In this document: piece by piece, positions 1 to 8,960 of the stretch | Position numbering within the stretch: position 1 is the first letter of the stretch | How the letters are laid out: each line of letters opens with the position of its first letter | From: a bacterium | Lineage (GTDB): Bacteria > Acidobacteriota > Polarisedimenticolia > J045 | Reading direction: 5' to 3' | NCBI GenBank assembly: GCA_021372775.1 | Contig: JAJFTU010000027.1 | Location: 1 to 60,108, forward strand | Length of the DNA stretch: 60,108 nt | Notes under the pieces: generated by a model | Seen by the model: the letters and a program-made list of their open reading frames with translations, nothing else | The model's database searches: none | Told to the model about the DNA's origin: nothing | Made by a program: the position numbers and the translations under genes

Positions 1-1182
1 CCACTTGTCGTTGAGCGCCAGCGCCGCGGCGAATCCCTCCTCCGGCGCGCGCGACCACTCGAGGATCTTCTTCCCCCAGTACATCCGCATGTAGTTGTGC
101 ATCGTCCCCGAGCGGACCATCTGCCGCTGCGCCGCGTTCCAGGCCGGATCGTGCGTTTCCGCCCGCTCCAACGCGTCGAGCGGGTAGAGCGCGGGGCGCG
201 GGTCGGCGGCGTGCGCGCCGAGGACGCCGCGGCACCACGCCGGCAGTCCCTCCCAGCGGTCGTAGCTCGGGTTGAAGCGGCAGAAGTTGAACGAGAGCTC
301 GCGGCGCACGACGAGCTGCTCGAAGAACGCCTCGGCCCCCGGGCCGCGCCGCGCGCGGACGGCGAGCGCCGCGCGGAGCGGCGAGAGCTGGCCGAAGTGG
401 AGGTAGGGGGAGAGGCCGGAGGTCGCGTCCTCGAGCGACGGGTCGTTGCGCCGCTCCGCGTAGCGGCCGAGGCCGCGGGCGAGGAACTCCTCCAGCCGCT
501 CCTCCGCCGCCGTCTCGCCCCCTTCGAGATCGTCGATCGGCGGGACGGAGCGGTCCGCGCCGAGCGCGTCGAGCGTCCCCGCGACGTCGTCGAGGTCCAC
601 TTCGTCGCGGGGCAGGTCGAGGCCGAGCGAGGAGCGGCGCGGCCGGCGCTCGGCGAGCGGCGCGAGGAAGCGCGGCAGCGCGCGCCGGATCTTCGGCCGC
701 AGCGTCGCCGCCGCGAACTCCTCCTTGCCCGACGCCGACTCGACCGGCACGACGACGTCGGTCTCCACCTCCTCGACGAGGCAGGGCGCCGCGGCGGCGA
801 AGCGGGCGCGCCATTCGCGCGGCGCGCGGAGCACGGCGCCGTCCACGACGACGCGCGCGGCGTCCGGCGCGAGACGGAGCGCCGCCTCGTGCGGCTCGCC
901 GCGCAGCGCGACGAGGCGCACGCCGCGTTCGGCGAGGCGCCGCCGGACGTCGGCGAGCCCCTGCAGCAGGAACGCGTAGTGGCGCGCGTTCGCCTCGGGA
1001 TAGTCGGGGGTCAGGCCGAAGACGACGACGAGCGGCGTCCCGGCCTCGTCGGCGCGGTCCGCGGCGTAGGCGAAGGCGTGGTTGAAGCCGACGCGCATCG
1101 CCCCCTGCATCCAGTAGAGGACGTAGGCGCCGCGGCGCGCGTCGGCGTCGTTGAGCGGCCGGACCCGCTCCTCCTGAATCAC
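1..1182 (-). CDS. phr: Class II deoxyribodipyrimidine (CPD) photolyase, 3' end outside window
   Basis: Light-driven repair of cyclobutane pyrimidine dimers by an FAD enzyme. The N-terminus reads VLYWMQGAMRVGFNHAFAYA followed by LVVVFGLTPDYPEAN, the class II photolyase alpha/beta antenna domain. At the window edge the protein still reads HNYMRMYWGKKILEW, the conserved class II FAD-domain segment, so only a short C-terminal tail is missing (394 codons seen, against about 450-480 usual). The GTG start at 1182 overlaps the TGA of the upstream lipoprotein gene in a GTGA junction, implying translational coupling. The large plus-strand open frame opposite is a GC-rich shadow. Product call secure; exact C-terminus unknown. 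Confidence 0.93.
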   Translation of the reverse strand, partial: MIQEERVRPLNDADARRGAYVLYWMQGAMRVGFNHAFAYAADRADEAGTPLVVVFGLTPDYPEANARHYAFLLQGLADVRRRLAERGVRLVALRGEPHEAALRLAPDAARVVVDGAVLRAPREWRARFAAAAPCLVEEVETDVVVPVESASGKEEFAAATLRPKIRRALPRFLAPLAERRPRRSSLGLDLPRDEVDLDDVAGTLDALGADRSVPPIDDLEGGETAAEERLEEFLARGLGRYAERRNDPSLEDATSGLSPYLHFGQLSPLRAALAVRARRGPGAEAFFEQLVVRRELSFNFCRFNPSYDRWEGLPAWCRGVLGAHAADPRPALYPLDALERAETHDPAWNAAQRQMVRSGTMHNYMRMYWGKKILEWSRAPEEGFAAALALNDKW

Positions 1183-1874
1183 GCCTTGGCGCCCGAGGGG
1201 CGGATCGAGGCGACGAGCGCCTTGAACGCCGCGCGCTGCGCCTCGACCGCCGCGCGCGGGCCGACGAGCTTGAAGAAGACGCTGCCGCGCGGCCCTTCGA
1301 CGATCGCGCCGAGGAGCAGCGCGTCTTTCTGCGCCGGGGGCGCTTCCTTCCCCGCGCCCATCGCCATCGCCCCTTGGTACTCGCCGGCGATCTCGACGAG
1401 CGTCGTCTTGACCAGCGCGCCGGCGAGCGGCGCGACCTTCGCCGCGGGGGGCGCGCCGGCGGGGCCGGCGAACTGCGAGCGCCAGCGCTCGACGTTGTCC
1501 TGCACGGCGCCGCCTTGGCCGGGGCCGAAGGCGAAGACGTTGCACGCCGCGCCGCCGGCCGCGTACTGCGCGATCCGCATCCCGCTCGGCGGCGACGACG
1601 TCCAGCCCGCGGGGACGGTCCACGAAACGCCGGGATCGGCCTGTTCCGCGTCCGCCGCGGAGGGCGCGGCGCCTTGCGCGCGGTCGATCGGCGGATGGCC
1701 CGGCGGCAGCGATTCGGCGTTGGTGGGCGCGTTGGCCGGCGCGTTCGACGGCGCGTTCGACGGCGCGGGCGCCGCGGCGGGCCGCTTGTCGTCGGCCGGC
1801 ACGGTCCCGCGGGAGCAGGCGGCGGCGAAGAGGAGAAGGAGCGCGAGGGAAAGGGACGTCGCGGTGCGGGTCAT
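1179..1874 (-). CDS. Putative lipoprotein with Pro/Ala/Asn-rich linker
   Basis: A 231-residue secreted protein of unknown function. ATG 1874 begins a short basic n-region, a hydrophobic core and a lipobox (A17-A18-A19-C20), predicting lipid attachment at Cys20. A low-complexity linker (repeated NAPSNAP/NAPANAP) and an LPPGHPPID motif follow, then a folded domain from about residue 80 (WTVPAGWTSSPPSGMRIAQY) to the end (FKALVASIRPSG). The frame stays open far upstream, but that part overlaps the oxidoreductase gene antisense or out of frame and lacks a signal sequence, so the lipobox start was preferred. The stop overlaps the photolyase start. No functional family recognised. Confidence 0.78.
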   Translation of the reverse strand: MTRTATSLSLALLLLFAAACSRGTVPADDKRPAAAPAPSNAPSNAPANAPTNAESLPPGHPPIDRAQGAAPSAADAEQADPGVSWTVPAGWTSSPPSGMRIAQYAAGGAACNVFAFGPGQGGAVQDNVERWRSQFAGPAGAPPAAKVAPLAGALVKTTLVEIAGEYQGAMAMGAGKEAPPAQKDALLLGAIVEGPRGSVFFKLVGPRAAVEAQRAAFKALVASIRPSGAKA

Positions 1875-1999
1875 CGGCGGTCTCCGCGCGGCCGCGCGGC
1901 GCGCCTGCGGCCGGAGGGGGAACAGTACGGCGCTCGCCGGCGCCGCGCAGCGCGCTTCGCGCCCCGCGCGAGGTCGCGTCGATCGTCCCGGCAGCGCGC

Positions 2000-2977
2000 T
2001 CAAGGCACGAGGACGATCTTCCCCATGTTGGCGTTCTTCTCCATCAGCGCGTGCGCCTCCGCGGCCCGCGCGAAGGGGAAGACGCTGTCCACGAGCGGCT
2101 TCAGCCGGCCTTCGGCGAGGAGCGGCAGCATCCGCGCGCGGAACGTCTGCGTGACCGCGATCTTCTCCTCGAGCGGCCGCGCCCGCAGCACGGTGCCGAA
2201 GAGCCGCAGCCGCTTGCCCATCACGACCGAGAGGTTCAGCTCCGCCTTGTGCCCGGCCATCGTGCCGACGAAGACGATCCGCCCGCGCGGCGCGAGGATC
2301 TCCATGTGCAGCGGGAAGGCGGCCGCGCCGACGAGATCGAGCACGACGTCCGCGCCCCGCGGCGCCGCGGCGCGCACCTGGTCCGCGAGGTCCGGGGCGG
2401 TCCCGTCGAGGACCGTGCCGATCCCCATCTCCTCGAGGCGGCGCTTCTTCTCCGCGCTGCGCGTCGAGCCGACGACCCGCGCGCCGCAGGCCGCCGCGAT
2501 CTGCGCCGCGGCGAGGCCGACGCCGGAGGCGAGCGCGGGCACGTAGACCGTCTCCCCCGCGGCGAGGCCGCACTGCAGGACCAGCGCATCGAAGGCGGTG
2601 AGGAACGCCTCGGGCACGGCGCCGGCCTCTTCCCACGAAAGCCGCTCGGGCACTTCGAGGCAGAGCCGTTCGTGCGTCGCGACCTCCGTCGCGTGCCCGC
2701 CGCCGCCGAGGATGCCCATCACGCGCGCGCCGGGCGCGAGGCCGAAGACGCGCGCGCCGACCGCCGCGACCTCGCCGGCGAACTCGAGGCCGGGGACGTC
2801 GGCGGGGGCGCCGGGAGGGGCGGGGTAGCGGCCGCGCCGCTGCAGCAGATCGGCGCGGTTGAGCGCGGCGGCGCGGACGCGGACCACGACCTCCTCCGGA
2901 CCGGGAACGAGCCGCTCCCGCTCCTGCAGTTCGAGAACGTCGGGGTCGCCGAAACGGGGGATGACGATCGCTTTCAT
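2000..2977 (-). CDS. NAD(P)H:quinone oxidoreductase, PIG3-like MDR family
   Basis: A zinc-free medium-chain dehydrogenase/reductase of 325 residues, probably reducing quinones or other electrophiles with NADPH. It starts MKAIVIPRFGDPDVLELQ and carries the MDR substrate domain (VRAAALNRADLLQRRGRYP, then PGLEFAGEVAAVG). The cofactor site is VPALASGVGLAAAQIAAACG, followed by GADVVLDLVG and GRIVFVGTMAG, typical of the PIG3/TP53I3 branch. There is no structural-zinc cysteine cluster. It is probably cotranscribed with the lipoprotein and photolyase genes, although 125 bp separate it from the lipoprotein start. Substrate is not deducible. Confidence 0.9.
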   Translation of the reverse strand: MKAIVIPRFGDPDVLELQERERLVPGPEEVVVRVRAAALNRADLLQRRGRYPAPPGAPADVPGLEFAGEVAAVGARVFGLAPGARVMGILGGGGHATEVATHERLCLEVPERLSWEEAGAVPEAFLTAFDALVLQCGLAAGETVYVPALASGVGLAAAQIAAACGARVVGSTRSAEKKRRLEEMGIGTVLDGTAPDLADQVRAAAPRGADVVLDLVGAAAFPLHMEILAPRGRIVFVGTMAGHKAELNLSVVMGKRLRLFGTVLRARPLEEKIAVTQTFRARMLPLLAEGRLKPLVDSVFPFARAAEAHALMEKNANMGKIVLVP

Positions 2978-3084
2978 GGGCCGAGGATCGCACGCGCGGC
3001 GCGGCGTGTCAGCCGGCCTTTCGGCGCTTCGAAACCGCGGCGCGAGGACGGAGGGAACGAAGGCGTGCGGCCGCTGCGGCGCGG

Positions 3085-3181
3085 CGCGCCGGGGCGGTCG
3101 ATCAGCCGCGGGGCGCCGTCTGGACCGCGCCGCGCCGGGGCGGTCGATCAGCCGCGGGGCGCCGTCTGGACCGCGCCGCGC
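3085..3181. repeat. Tandem 46-bp duplication across the 3' end of the MglA-GAF gene
   Basis: Two head-to-tail copies, about 3085-3136 and 3131-3181, repeat with a 46-bp period and are identical over the core that begins GGGGCGGTCGATCAGCC (3091 and 3137). The copy nearer the gene carries the real TGA (complement of 3148-3150) and the last codons (GAVQTAPRG). The distal copy repeats the same codons and stop beyond the gene end. It looks like a replication-slippage duplication that leaves the protein intact. Confidence 0.9.
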
Positions 3182-4560
3182 AGCGCGAGCGCGACGACCG
3201 ATCCGACCGCCGCCGCGAACTCCGCGTCGTCGGCGTCGAAGTCGCGCGTCGTGGCGTCGGCGTAGAGCAGCACGAGCAGCGGCGGCAGGCCGCGTCCGGC
3301 GAGGATCGGCAGCGCGAGGACGCCGCGGATCCCCTCCAGCGCGGGATGCGGCTGGCCGAAGAGCAGCTCCGCCGTCGGATCGTGGAAGACGGCCGTTTCG
3401 CCGCGTTCCAGCACCGCCGACGCGGCCGAGCCGACGCCGGGGGCGACGATCGAGTTCAGCGGGTCGCGCGGGTGGCCGGCGACGGCGATCTCGCGCAACG
3501 GAATCCGCGGCCCGACCGCCTGCAGCACCGAGCCGCGGCCGACCTCGAGGCCGGCCTGCGCCGCGCGCAGCGCGACGCGCGCCACGCCGTCCAGATCCGT
3601 CGCGCCGAGCGCGAGCCGCGCCGCGCCGGAGAGGGCGCGCCGCTCCCGCCGCACGCGCGCCCAAAGCTGCTCGCGCGAGGCGTCGGCGACGAGCCGCTCG
3701 GAGAAGGCGAGGTTCGCCTGCACCGACTCGCCGAGCAGTTCGTCGAGCCCCAGATGCTGCCGCAGCAGGTCGGGGCGCGCGTCGGCCCGCTCCTCCGCGG
3801 CGCGCGGCCCGCCCGCCGGGTCGGGCGTCGGCCGCGGCGCGGCCGGAGACGCCGGCCCGGCGATCGGCGCCGCGGGGAGGAACGCCGCGGTGCGCCGCGC
3901 GGCCTCGATGAAGCCGGCGAAGATCGTTTCGACCTTGTGCCGCAGCTCCGCCACCTTCATCCGGTCGCCGAGCGACGGCGAGCGCTGGGCGAGCGCCTCG
4001 AGCGTCTGCACCGTGATCTCGCGGAACGTCTCCATCACGCCGACGCCGGTCGTCGCCACCGCTTCGTGCGTCGGCAGGCGGCGCCAGTTCAGTTCGGCGT
4101 CGAGCTCCCCCGCGGGGAGCGCGTCGGCGAGGTCGCGCTTGTTCCACTGCAGGACGATCGGCAGCTTCTGCGGGTCGAGCCCGTTCCCCGTCAGGTTGCG
4201 CTGCAGGTTGCGCAGCATCACGCGGTTGTTCTCGCGCTGGCGCGGCGAGGAGTCGGCGACGAAGACGACGCCGTCGGCGCCGGCGAGCACCTGGCGGCGG
4301 GTCGTGTCGTACTGGATCTGCCCGGGGACGGTGTAGAGCTTGATCCGCACGTTGAGGCCGAAGAGCTGCCCGAGGTCGAACGGCAGCAGGTCGAAGAAGA
4401 GCGTGCGGTCCCCTTCGGTCCGCAGCGAGACCATCGGCTGGCGCCGGCGCGGATCGGTGAGACGGTGGATCGTCTCGAGATTGGTCGTCTTCCCCGAGAG
4501 AGCCGGTCCGTAGTAGACCAGCTTCACGTAGAGCGACTTGTCGGCCGTGCTGAACTGCAT
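3148..4560 (-). CDS. MglA-like small GTPase fused to a GAF-like domain
   Basis: A 470-residue cytoplasmic protein. Residues 1-200 are an MglA (gliding/polarity) Ras-like GTPase: P-loop GPALSGKTT (18-26), TVPGQ in the G3 position (77-81) and NKRD (140-143). A Pro/Ala-rich linker (about 225-260) leads to a C-terminal region (about 300-465) that looks like a GAF domain, with the pattern ILAGRGLPPLLVLLYADATT. MglA proteins set cell polarity and motility and normally work with an MglB/Roadblock activator; none is encoded nearby. The ATG at 4560 is 2 bp after the stop of the upstream dehydrogenase, so the two are probably coupled. GTPase call firm; GAF call is by pattern only. Confidence 0.88.
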   Translation of the reverse strand: MQFSTADKSLYVKLVYYGPALSGKTTNLETIHRLTDPRRRQPMVSLRTEGDRTLFFDLLPFDLGQLFGLNVRIKLYTVPGQIQYDTTRRQVLAGADGVVFVADSSPRQRENNRVMLRNLQRNLTGNGLDPQKLPIVLQWNKRDLADALPAGELDAELNWRRLPTHEAVATTGVGVMETFREITVQTLEALAQRSPSLGDRMKVAELRHKVETIFAGFIEAARRTAAFLPAAPIAGPASPAAPRPTPDPAGGPRAAEERADARPDLLRQHLGLDELLGESVQANLAFSERLVADASREQLWARVRRERRALSGAARLALGATDLDGVARVALRAAQAGLEVGRGSVLQAVGPRIPLREIAVAGHPRDPLNSIVAPGVGSAASAVLERGETAVFHDPTAELLFGQPHPALEGIRGVLALPILAGRGLPPLLVLLYADATTRDFDADDAEFAAAVGSVVALALRGAVQTAPRG

Positions 4561-4562
4561 CC

Positions 4563-5567
4563 TCAGTACCCCGCCGTCGCGTCCACGACGTTGAGCAGCG
4601 GCCGGCCGGCGAGCCAGCGCGCCACGTTCTCGGCGAATATAGCCTCTACCTTGTCCATCGTGCCCGGCGCCGTGCCGCCGATGTGCGGCGTCAGGACGAC
4701 CCGCGGCTCGCGCCAGACGGCGTGGTCGGGCGCCGGCGGCTCGTCGGGAAAGACGTCGAGCCCCGCCCCGTCGATCCTCCCCGCCTCGAGCGCCTCGAGG
4801 AGCGGATCGAGATCGACGAGGCCGCCCCGGCCGACGTTGACGAAGACCGCGCCGGGACGCAGCTTGGCGATCCGCTCGGCGTCGAAGAGGCCGCGCGTGG
4901 CGGCGGTGATCGGCGCGGCGAGGACGACGACGTCGGCGGCGCCGAGCGCGTCGTCGAGCCGCGCGGCCGGCACGACCGCGTCGAACTCCGGCGGCGGCGG
5001 CGCGTCGGTCCGGCGCGCGCCGACGACCTTCATCCCGGCGGCGCGGGCGCGCCGCGCGACGCCGCGGCCGACTTCGCCGACGCCGACGACGAGCATCGTC
5101 CGCCCGGCGAGGACGAACGGCGCGGCGGCGGCGTCCTCCCAGAACTTCTCGCGGATCCACTCGCCGCGCGACTGCGCGTCGCGGCAGAGCGCGATCCGCC
5201 GCGTCGCGGCGTAGAGCAGCGCCATCGCGTGGTCGGCCACCGCGTCGGCCGTCGCGCCGCGGCTGTTGGTGACGGCGATCCCCGACGCCGCGAGGGCGGG
5301 GGACAGCAGCCGATCGACGCCGTCCTCGGGGGTGTGGACCCAGCGGAGCCTCTTCGCCGACGGGAGCAGGTCGGGCGGCAGCGTCCAGGTGAGGAGCGCG
5401 TCGGCGTCCGGCAGCGCGGCGGCGAACGAAGCCCGGTCGCGCGTTTCGGGGAATTCCGCCTCGGGGAAGCGCGCGGCGAGACGGCGCGAGGCTTCCTCCG
5501 GCCAAGACCACACGGGCCAAGGCAGCGAGGCGTTCAGCAGGACGACCGGCTTCGGGGGGCGTTCCAT
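4563..5567 (-). CDS. D-isomer-specific 2-hydroxyacid dehydrogenase
   Basis: A 334-residue NAD(P)-dependent dehydrogenase interconverting 2-oxo acids and D-2-hydroxyacids. The Rossmann motif is [10 protein letters not shown]. The catalytic set of the family is present: Arg in [10 protein letters not shown], Glu in DVFPDEPP, His in LTPHIGG. The N-terminal substrate domain ([15 protein letters not shown]) resembles the hydroxypyruvate/glyoxylate reductase-like (GhrA) branch. Length is normal. It is the first gene of a minus-strand pair with the MglA-GAF gene and divergent from the hydroxybutyryl-CoA dehydrogenase gene; the 119-bp gap should hold both promoters. Exact substrate unknown. Confidence 0.92.
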   Translation of the reverse strand: MERPPKPVVLLNASLPWPVWSWPEEASRRLAARFPEAEFPETRDRASFAAALPDADALLTWTLPPDLLPSAKRLRWVHTPEDGVDRLLSPALAASGIAVTNSRGATADAVADHAMALLYAATRRIALCRDAQSRGEWIREKFWEDAAAAPFVLAGRTMLVVGVGEVGRGVARRARAAGMKVVGARRTDAPPPPEFDAVVPAARLDDALGAADVVVLAAPITAATRGLFDAERIAKLRPGAVFVNVGRGGLVDLDPLLEALEAGRIDGAGLDVFPDEPPAPDHAVWREPRVVLTPHIGGTAPGTMDKVEAIFAENVARWLAGRPLLNVVDATAGY

Positions 5568-5686
5568 TGACGCCTATGTTGCCACGCTCTCGTTTGTCGG
5601 TACATCCGGAGCGGACGACGGATCGGGCGGCGGCGCGGGCGGGCCGCCCGCCGGCGGGCGCGGGGCGAACGCGCGGAGGGCGGACG

Positions 5687-6544
5687 ATGCGGGCGGACGA
5701 CGTTCGGACGGTCGGCGTGGTCGGGGCGGGACAGATGGGGAGCGGCATCGCGCAGGTCTTCGCGCAGGCGGGGCGCGCGGTGCTGCTGCACGACGTTTCG
5801 GCCGAGGCGCTCGAGCGCGGGCTCGCCGCGATCGACCGCAACCTGCAGCGCGCGGTGGACAAGGGACGTCTGGCCGCCGACGAGGCGCCGGCGGTCCGCT
5901 CCCGCGTCGCCGCGGCGGCGCGCCTCGAGGAGCTCGCCGCCGCGGATCTCGTCGTCGAGGCGGTCGTCGAGAACTTCGACGTCAAGTCGGAGCTGCTGCG
6001 CGCGCTCGGGCGGATCGTCCGCCCCGAGGCGATCCTCGCCTCCAACACCTCGTCGCTGCCGATCACGCGCCTCGCCGCCGCGGTCTCGCGGCCGGAGCGG
6101 GTCGCGGGGATGCACTTCATGAACCCGGCGCCGGCGATGAAGCTGGTCGAAGTCGTGCGCGGCCTCGCCACCGACGACGCCGTCTTCGAGCTCGTCCGCG
6201 AGCTCGCGACGCGTCTCGGGAAGACGCCGGTCGCGGTGCAGGACTTCCCCGGCTTCGTCTCCAACCGCGTGCTGATGCCGCTGATCAACGAAGCGGTCTG
6301 CGCGGTCCACGAAGGGGTGGCGAGCGTCGAGGACGTGGACGCCGTGATGAAGCTGGGGATGAACCACCCGATGGGCCCGCTGGAGCTCGCCGACCTGATC
6401 GGGCTCGACACCTGCCTCGCGATCATGCGCGTCCTGCACGACGGGTTCGGCGATCCGAAGTACCGGCCGTGCCCGCTGCTGGTGAAGTACGTGGACGCCG
6501 GCTGGCTGGGGCGCAAGACGGGGCGCGGCTTCTATCGCTACTGA
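5687..6544 (+). CDS. hbd: 3-hydroxybutyryl-CoA dehydrogenase
   Basis: Oxidises (S)-3-hydroxyacyl-CoA to the 3-oxoacyl-CoA with NAD(P), in beta-oxidation, butanoate or aromatic degradation. The 285-residue protein has the family's standard single-function length. The dinucleotide site is [11 protein letters not shown] (10-20). The catalytic region reads SNTSSLPIT and [15 protein letters not shown], and the C-terminal dimer domain [16 protein letters not shown] ends in [12 protein letters not shown] 5687 was chosen over the long upstream open frame because a GGAGGG Shine-Dalgarno at 5675-5680 precedes it at a good distance and homologues begin here. No thiolase or enoyl-CoA hydratase is adjacent. 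Confidence 0.95.
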   Translation: MRADDVRTVGVVGAGQMGSGIAQVFAQAGRAVLLHDVSAEALERGLAAIDRNLQRAVDKGRLAADEAPAVRSRVAAAARLEELAAADLVVEAVVENFDVKSELLRALGRIVRPEAILASNTSSLPITRLAAAVSRPERVAGMHFMNPAPAMKLVEVVRGLATDDAVFELVRELATRLGKTPVAVQDFPGFVSNRVLMPLINEAVCAVHEGVASVEDVDAVMKLGMNHPMGPLELADLIGLDTCLAIMRVLHDGFGDPKYRPCPLLVKYVDAGWLGRKTGRGFYRY

Positions 6545-6598
6545 GCCGCCGCGGCGCCGTTTCTTGTAAAGCCGCGGGGGACGCGGGACACTACGCGC

Positions 6599-7234
6599 AT
6601 GGAATCGTTCGATGTCGCCTCGTTCGCGACGTGGCTCGTCGCGTTTCTGTTCTCGACCACCTGCCACGAGGCGGCGCACGCCGTCGTCGGCCGGTGGGGC
6701 GGCGACCGCACCGCCGAGAAGCAGGCGACGCTCAACCCGCTGCCGCACCTGCGCCGCGAGCCGATCGGGATGGTCGTGATGCCGCTCGTCACCGGGATGA
6801 TGAGCCACGGCAGCTCGCTGATCGGCTGGGCCTCCGCGCCGTACGACCCCGAATGGGCGCGGCGCCGCCCCGGTTGGGCGGCGCTGATGTCGGCCGCGGG
6901 GCCGGCGGCGAACGTGGTCCTCGCCGCGCTCTGCATCGCCGCGCTGCGGCTCCTGCGCGGCGCGTCGATTCCGTACGCGGCGGCGTACCTGCTGCTCGTC
7001 GGCGCCTGCCTCAACGCGCTGCTCTTCGTCTTCAACCTGATCCCGCTGCCGCCGCTCGACGGCGCGGGGGTCGTGCGGGGCCTCGGCGGGCCGTTCGCGG
7101 CTGCGCTGGACGGGCTGCGCCGCTCCCCCTTCGCCTCGATCGCCGCCTTCTTCGCCGCCTTCATGCTTTTCCAGTGGGTCGCGCCGCACGTCGTGAACGT
7201 CGTCGTGGCGCTCGTCGTCGGAGGCGCGCGGTGA
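6599..7234 (+). CDS. M50-family (site-2-protease-like) membrane metalloprotease
   Basis: A 211-residue integral membrane protein of the rhomboid-sized M50 group. The first hydrophobic helix carries the zinc motif HEAAH (His23, Glu24, His27), and a later helix carries NLIPLPPLDGAG with the third zinc ligand Asp154. At least four hydrophobic segments are visible. There is no PDZ or CBS domain, so this is a minimal core protease whose substrate cannot be inferred. Its stop overlaps the GTG of the Nudix gene (GTGA at 7231-7234), tying it to a three-gene coupled set. Confidence 0.92.
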   Translation: MESFDVASFATWLVAFLFSTTCHEAAHAVVGRWGGDRTAEKQATLNPLPHLRREPIGMVVMPLVTGMMSHGSSLIGWASAPYDPEWARRRPGWAALMSAAGPAANVVLAALCIAALRLLRGASIPYAAAYLLLVGACLNALLFVFNLIPLPPLDGAGVVRGLGGPFAAALDGLRRSPFASIAAFFAAFMLFQWVAPHVVNVVVALVVGGAR

Positions 7235-7800
7235 ACGCCTCCCCCGACACCTGCTGGACGCTCCTCTCGCGGCGCGAGGGGCCGGACCTCCGGATCTTCC
7301 GCGTGCGGTTCGACCGCTACCGGATCGCCCCGACCGACATCGAGCGCGACTTCGTGGTCCTCGACGGGCCGGACTGGGTCAACGTCGTGCCGCTCACCGA
7401 CGACGGCGAGGTCGTCCTCGTGCGGCAGTTCCGCCACGGCTCGGGGCGCGTGACGCTCGAGGTGCCCGGAGGCGTCGTCAACCGCGGCGAGGATCCGGCC
7501 GCGGCCGCGCTGCGCGAACTGCGCGAGGAGACCGGCTGCGCCGCGCGCTCGATCGAGCCGATCGGCGCGCTCAACCCGAATCCGGCGATCCAGACCAACC
7601 GCTGCCACTTCTTCCTCGCCCGCGGCGTCGTTCCCGACGGCCCGCCCGAGCCGGACGAGGCGGAGCGGATCGAGGTCGTCCGCGTGCCGCGGCGCGACGT
7701 GCCGCGCCTCGTCGGGGAAGGTGCGTTCGACCACGCCCTCGTCGCCCTCGCCTTCGGCTTCGCGGGATTGATCGACGGGCCGCTCTCGGGGACGCGGTGA
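7231..7800 (+). CDS. Nudix hydrolase, ADP-ribose pyrophosphatase-like
   Basis: A 189-residue hydrolase of nucleoside diphosphates linked to another moiety. The full Nudix box is present around residues 81-103 (GGVVNRGEDPAAAALRELRE, then ETGC). A proline follows downstream in the family pattern (IGALNPNPAIQTNRCHFFLA), which favours ADP-ribose or a related NDP-sugar. The GTG start lies inside the stop of the protease gene, and its own stop overlaps the start of the dihydrouridine synthase gene (GTGA at 7797-7800). A probable role is removal of free ADP-ribose; substrate not proven by sequence. Confidence 0.92.
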   Translation: MNASPDTCWTLLSRREGPDLRIFRVRFDRYRIAPTDIERDFVVLDGPDWVNVVPLTDDGEVVLVRQFRHGSGRVTLEVPGGVVNRGEDPAAAALRELREETGCAARSIEPIGALNPNPAIQTNRCHFFLARGVVPDGPPEPDEAERIEVVRVPRRDVPRLVGEGAFDHALVALAFGFAGLIDGPLSGTR

Positions 7801-8831
7801 GCCTCCCGCCGCCGCGCGTCGCGCCGCTCGTCCTCGGCGCGGCGACGATCGACCCGCCGCTGTTCCTCGCGCCTCTCGCGGGGATCTGCGACCGCCACTA
7901 CCGCCTGATCGTCCGCCGCCTCGGAGGCGTCGGCCTCGTCTCGATGGAGTTCATCTCCGCCGACGCGGTGACGCGCGGCAGCGCGGCGATGATCGAGAAG
8001 ATGCGCTTCGCCGAGGAGGAGCGGCCGCTTTCGATCCAGATCTACGGCCGCGATCCGGAGCGGATGGCCGCCTGCGCGGATCTGGTCGAGGCGCTGCGCC
8101 CGGACGTCTGCGACATCAACATGGGCTGCCCGGCGAACAAGGTCCTCAAGGGGTGCTCCGGCGCGGCGCTGATGGGCGACCTGCCGCGCGCCGCGAAGAT
8201 CGTCGAGGCTTGCCGACGCCGGCTCTCGATTCCGCTGACGGTGAAGTTCCGGATGGGGCTGGGCAAGGGGGACGATCCGGTCAATTACCTCGAGCTCGGC
8301 CGGATCTGCCAGGCCCTCGGCGTCGCCGCGGTCGCGCTGCACGGACGCACGGCGAAGCAGATGTTTTCCGGCGCCGCCGACTGGGACGCGATCGCGCGGC
8401 TCAAGCGGGAACTCGCGATTCCGGTGATCGGCAACGGCGACGTCAAGACGCCGGAGGACGCGCTGGAGATGTTCCGCCGCACCGGCTGCGACGGCGTGAT
8501 GGTCGGCCGCGGCGCGCTGGCCGACCCGTGGATCTTCCGCCGCGCCGCCGCGCTTCTTGCGGGACGCCCCGCGCCGGCGGCGACGCTCGCCGAGCGCCGC
8601 GCGCTGATCCTCGAGCACTTCGGCTGGATCGTGCGCGACGAGCCGCCGCCCGAGGCGCTGCACAAGCTGCGGACCTTCCTCGGCTGGTACACGCGCGGCG
8701 TGCCGGGCGGGCGGCGGCTGCGCGGCCTGATCAACGACCTCAAGGCGCCGGAGCTCTTCCTCGAGGCGGTCGAGGAGCACTTCGCGGCCCTCGATCGCGC
8801 CGGCGCGGACCGCGCGCCGGACGAGCCGTAA
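7797..8831 (+). CDS. dus: tRNA-dihydrouridine synthase
   Basis: An FMN-dependent enzyme reducing uridine to dihydrouridine in the tRNA D-loop. The 344-residue TIM barrel starts LFLAPLAGICDRHYRLIVRR. The signature DINMGCPANKVLKGCSGAAL contains the catalytic Cys111. ALHGRTAKQMFSG and PVIGNGDV supply the flavin-phosphate region, and CDGVMVGRGALADPWIF closes the barrel. Overall it is most like DusB. It starts with GTG overlapping the Nudix stop by 4 bp. A 35-bp copy of its 3' end recurs just downstream (see the repeat entry). Confidence 0.95.
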   Translation: MSLPPPRVAPLVLGAATIDPPLFLAPLAGICDRHYRLIVRRLGGVGLVSMEFISADAVTRGSAAMIEKMRFAEEERPLSIQIYGRDPERMAACADLVEALRPDVCDINMGCPANKVLKGCSGAALMGDLPRAAKIVEACRRRLSIPLTVKFRMGLGKGDDPVNYLELGRICQALGVAAVALHGRTAKQMFSGAADWDAIARLKRELAIPVIGNGDVKTPEDALEMFRRTGCDGVMVGRGALADPWIFRRAAALLAGRPAPAATLAERRALILEHFGWIVRDEPPPEALHKLRTFLGWYTRGVPGGRRLRGLINDLKAPELFLEAVEEHFAALDRAGADRAPDEP

Positions 8832-8903
8832 GGCCCGCGTTCCCCGCGCGACCGCCGGGGCGGAGGCAGCGCCGGACGAGCCGCAAGGCCCGCGTTCCCC
8901 GCG
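8814..8903. repeat. Direct duplication of the 3' end of dus
   Basis: A 35-bp segment at 8814-8848 covering the last codons and the TAA of dus is repeated at 8869-8903, a 55-bp offset. One difference is seen: the stop codon TAA in the first copy is CAA in the second. The copies are separated by about 20 bp of unrelated GC-rich sequence. The pattern resembles the duplicated gene end at 3085-3181. Confidence 0.85.
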
Positions 8904-8960
8904 AAACTCGACGCCGCCGCGGCGACGCCGCCTTCGGCGCCGCCGCGGTACTATTGCGGC

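Noticed and set aside
1875-2993. N-terminal extension of the lipoprotein frame to 604 residues
   Set aside because: The extra 370 codons are Arg/Pro-rich and out of frame within the oxidoreductase gene; the lipobox start at 1874 explains the real protein.
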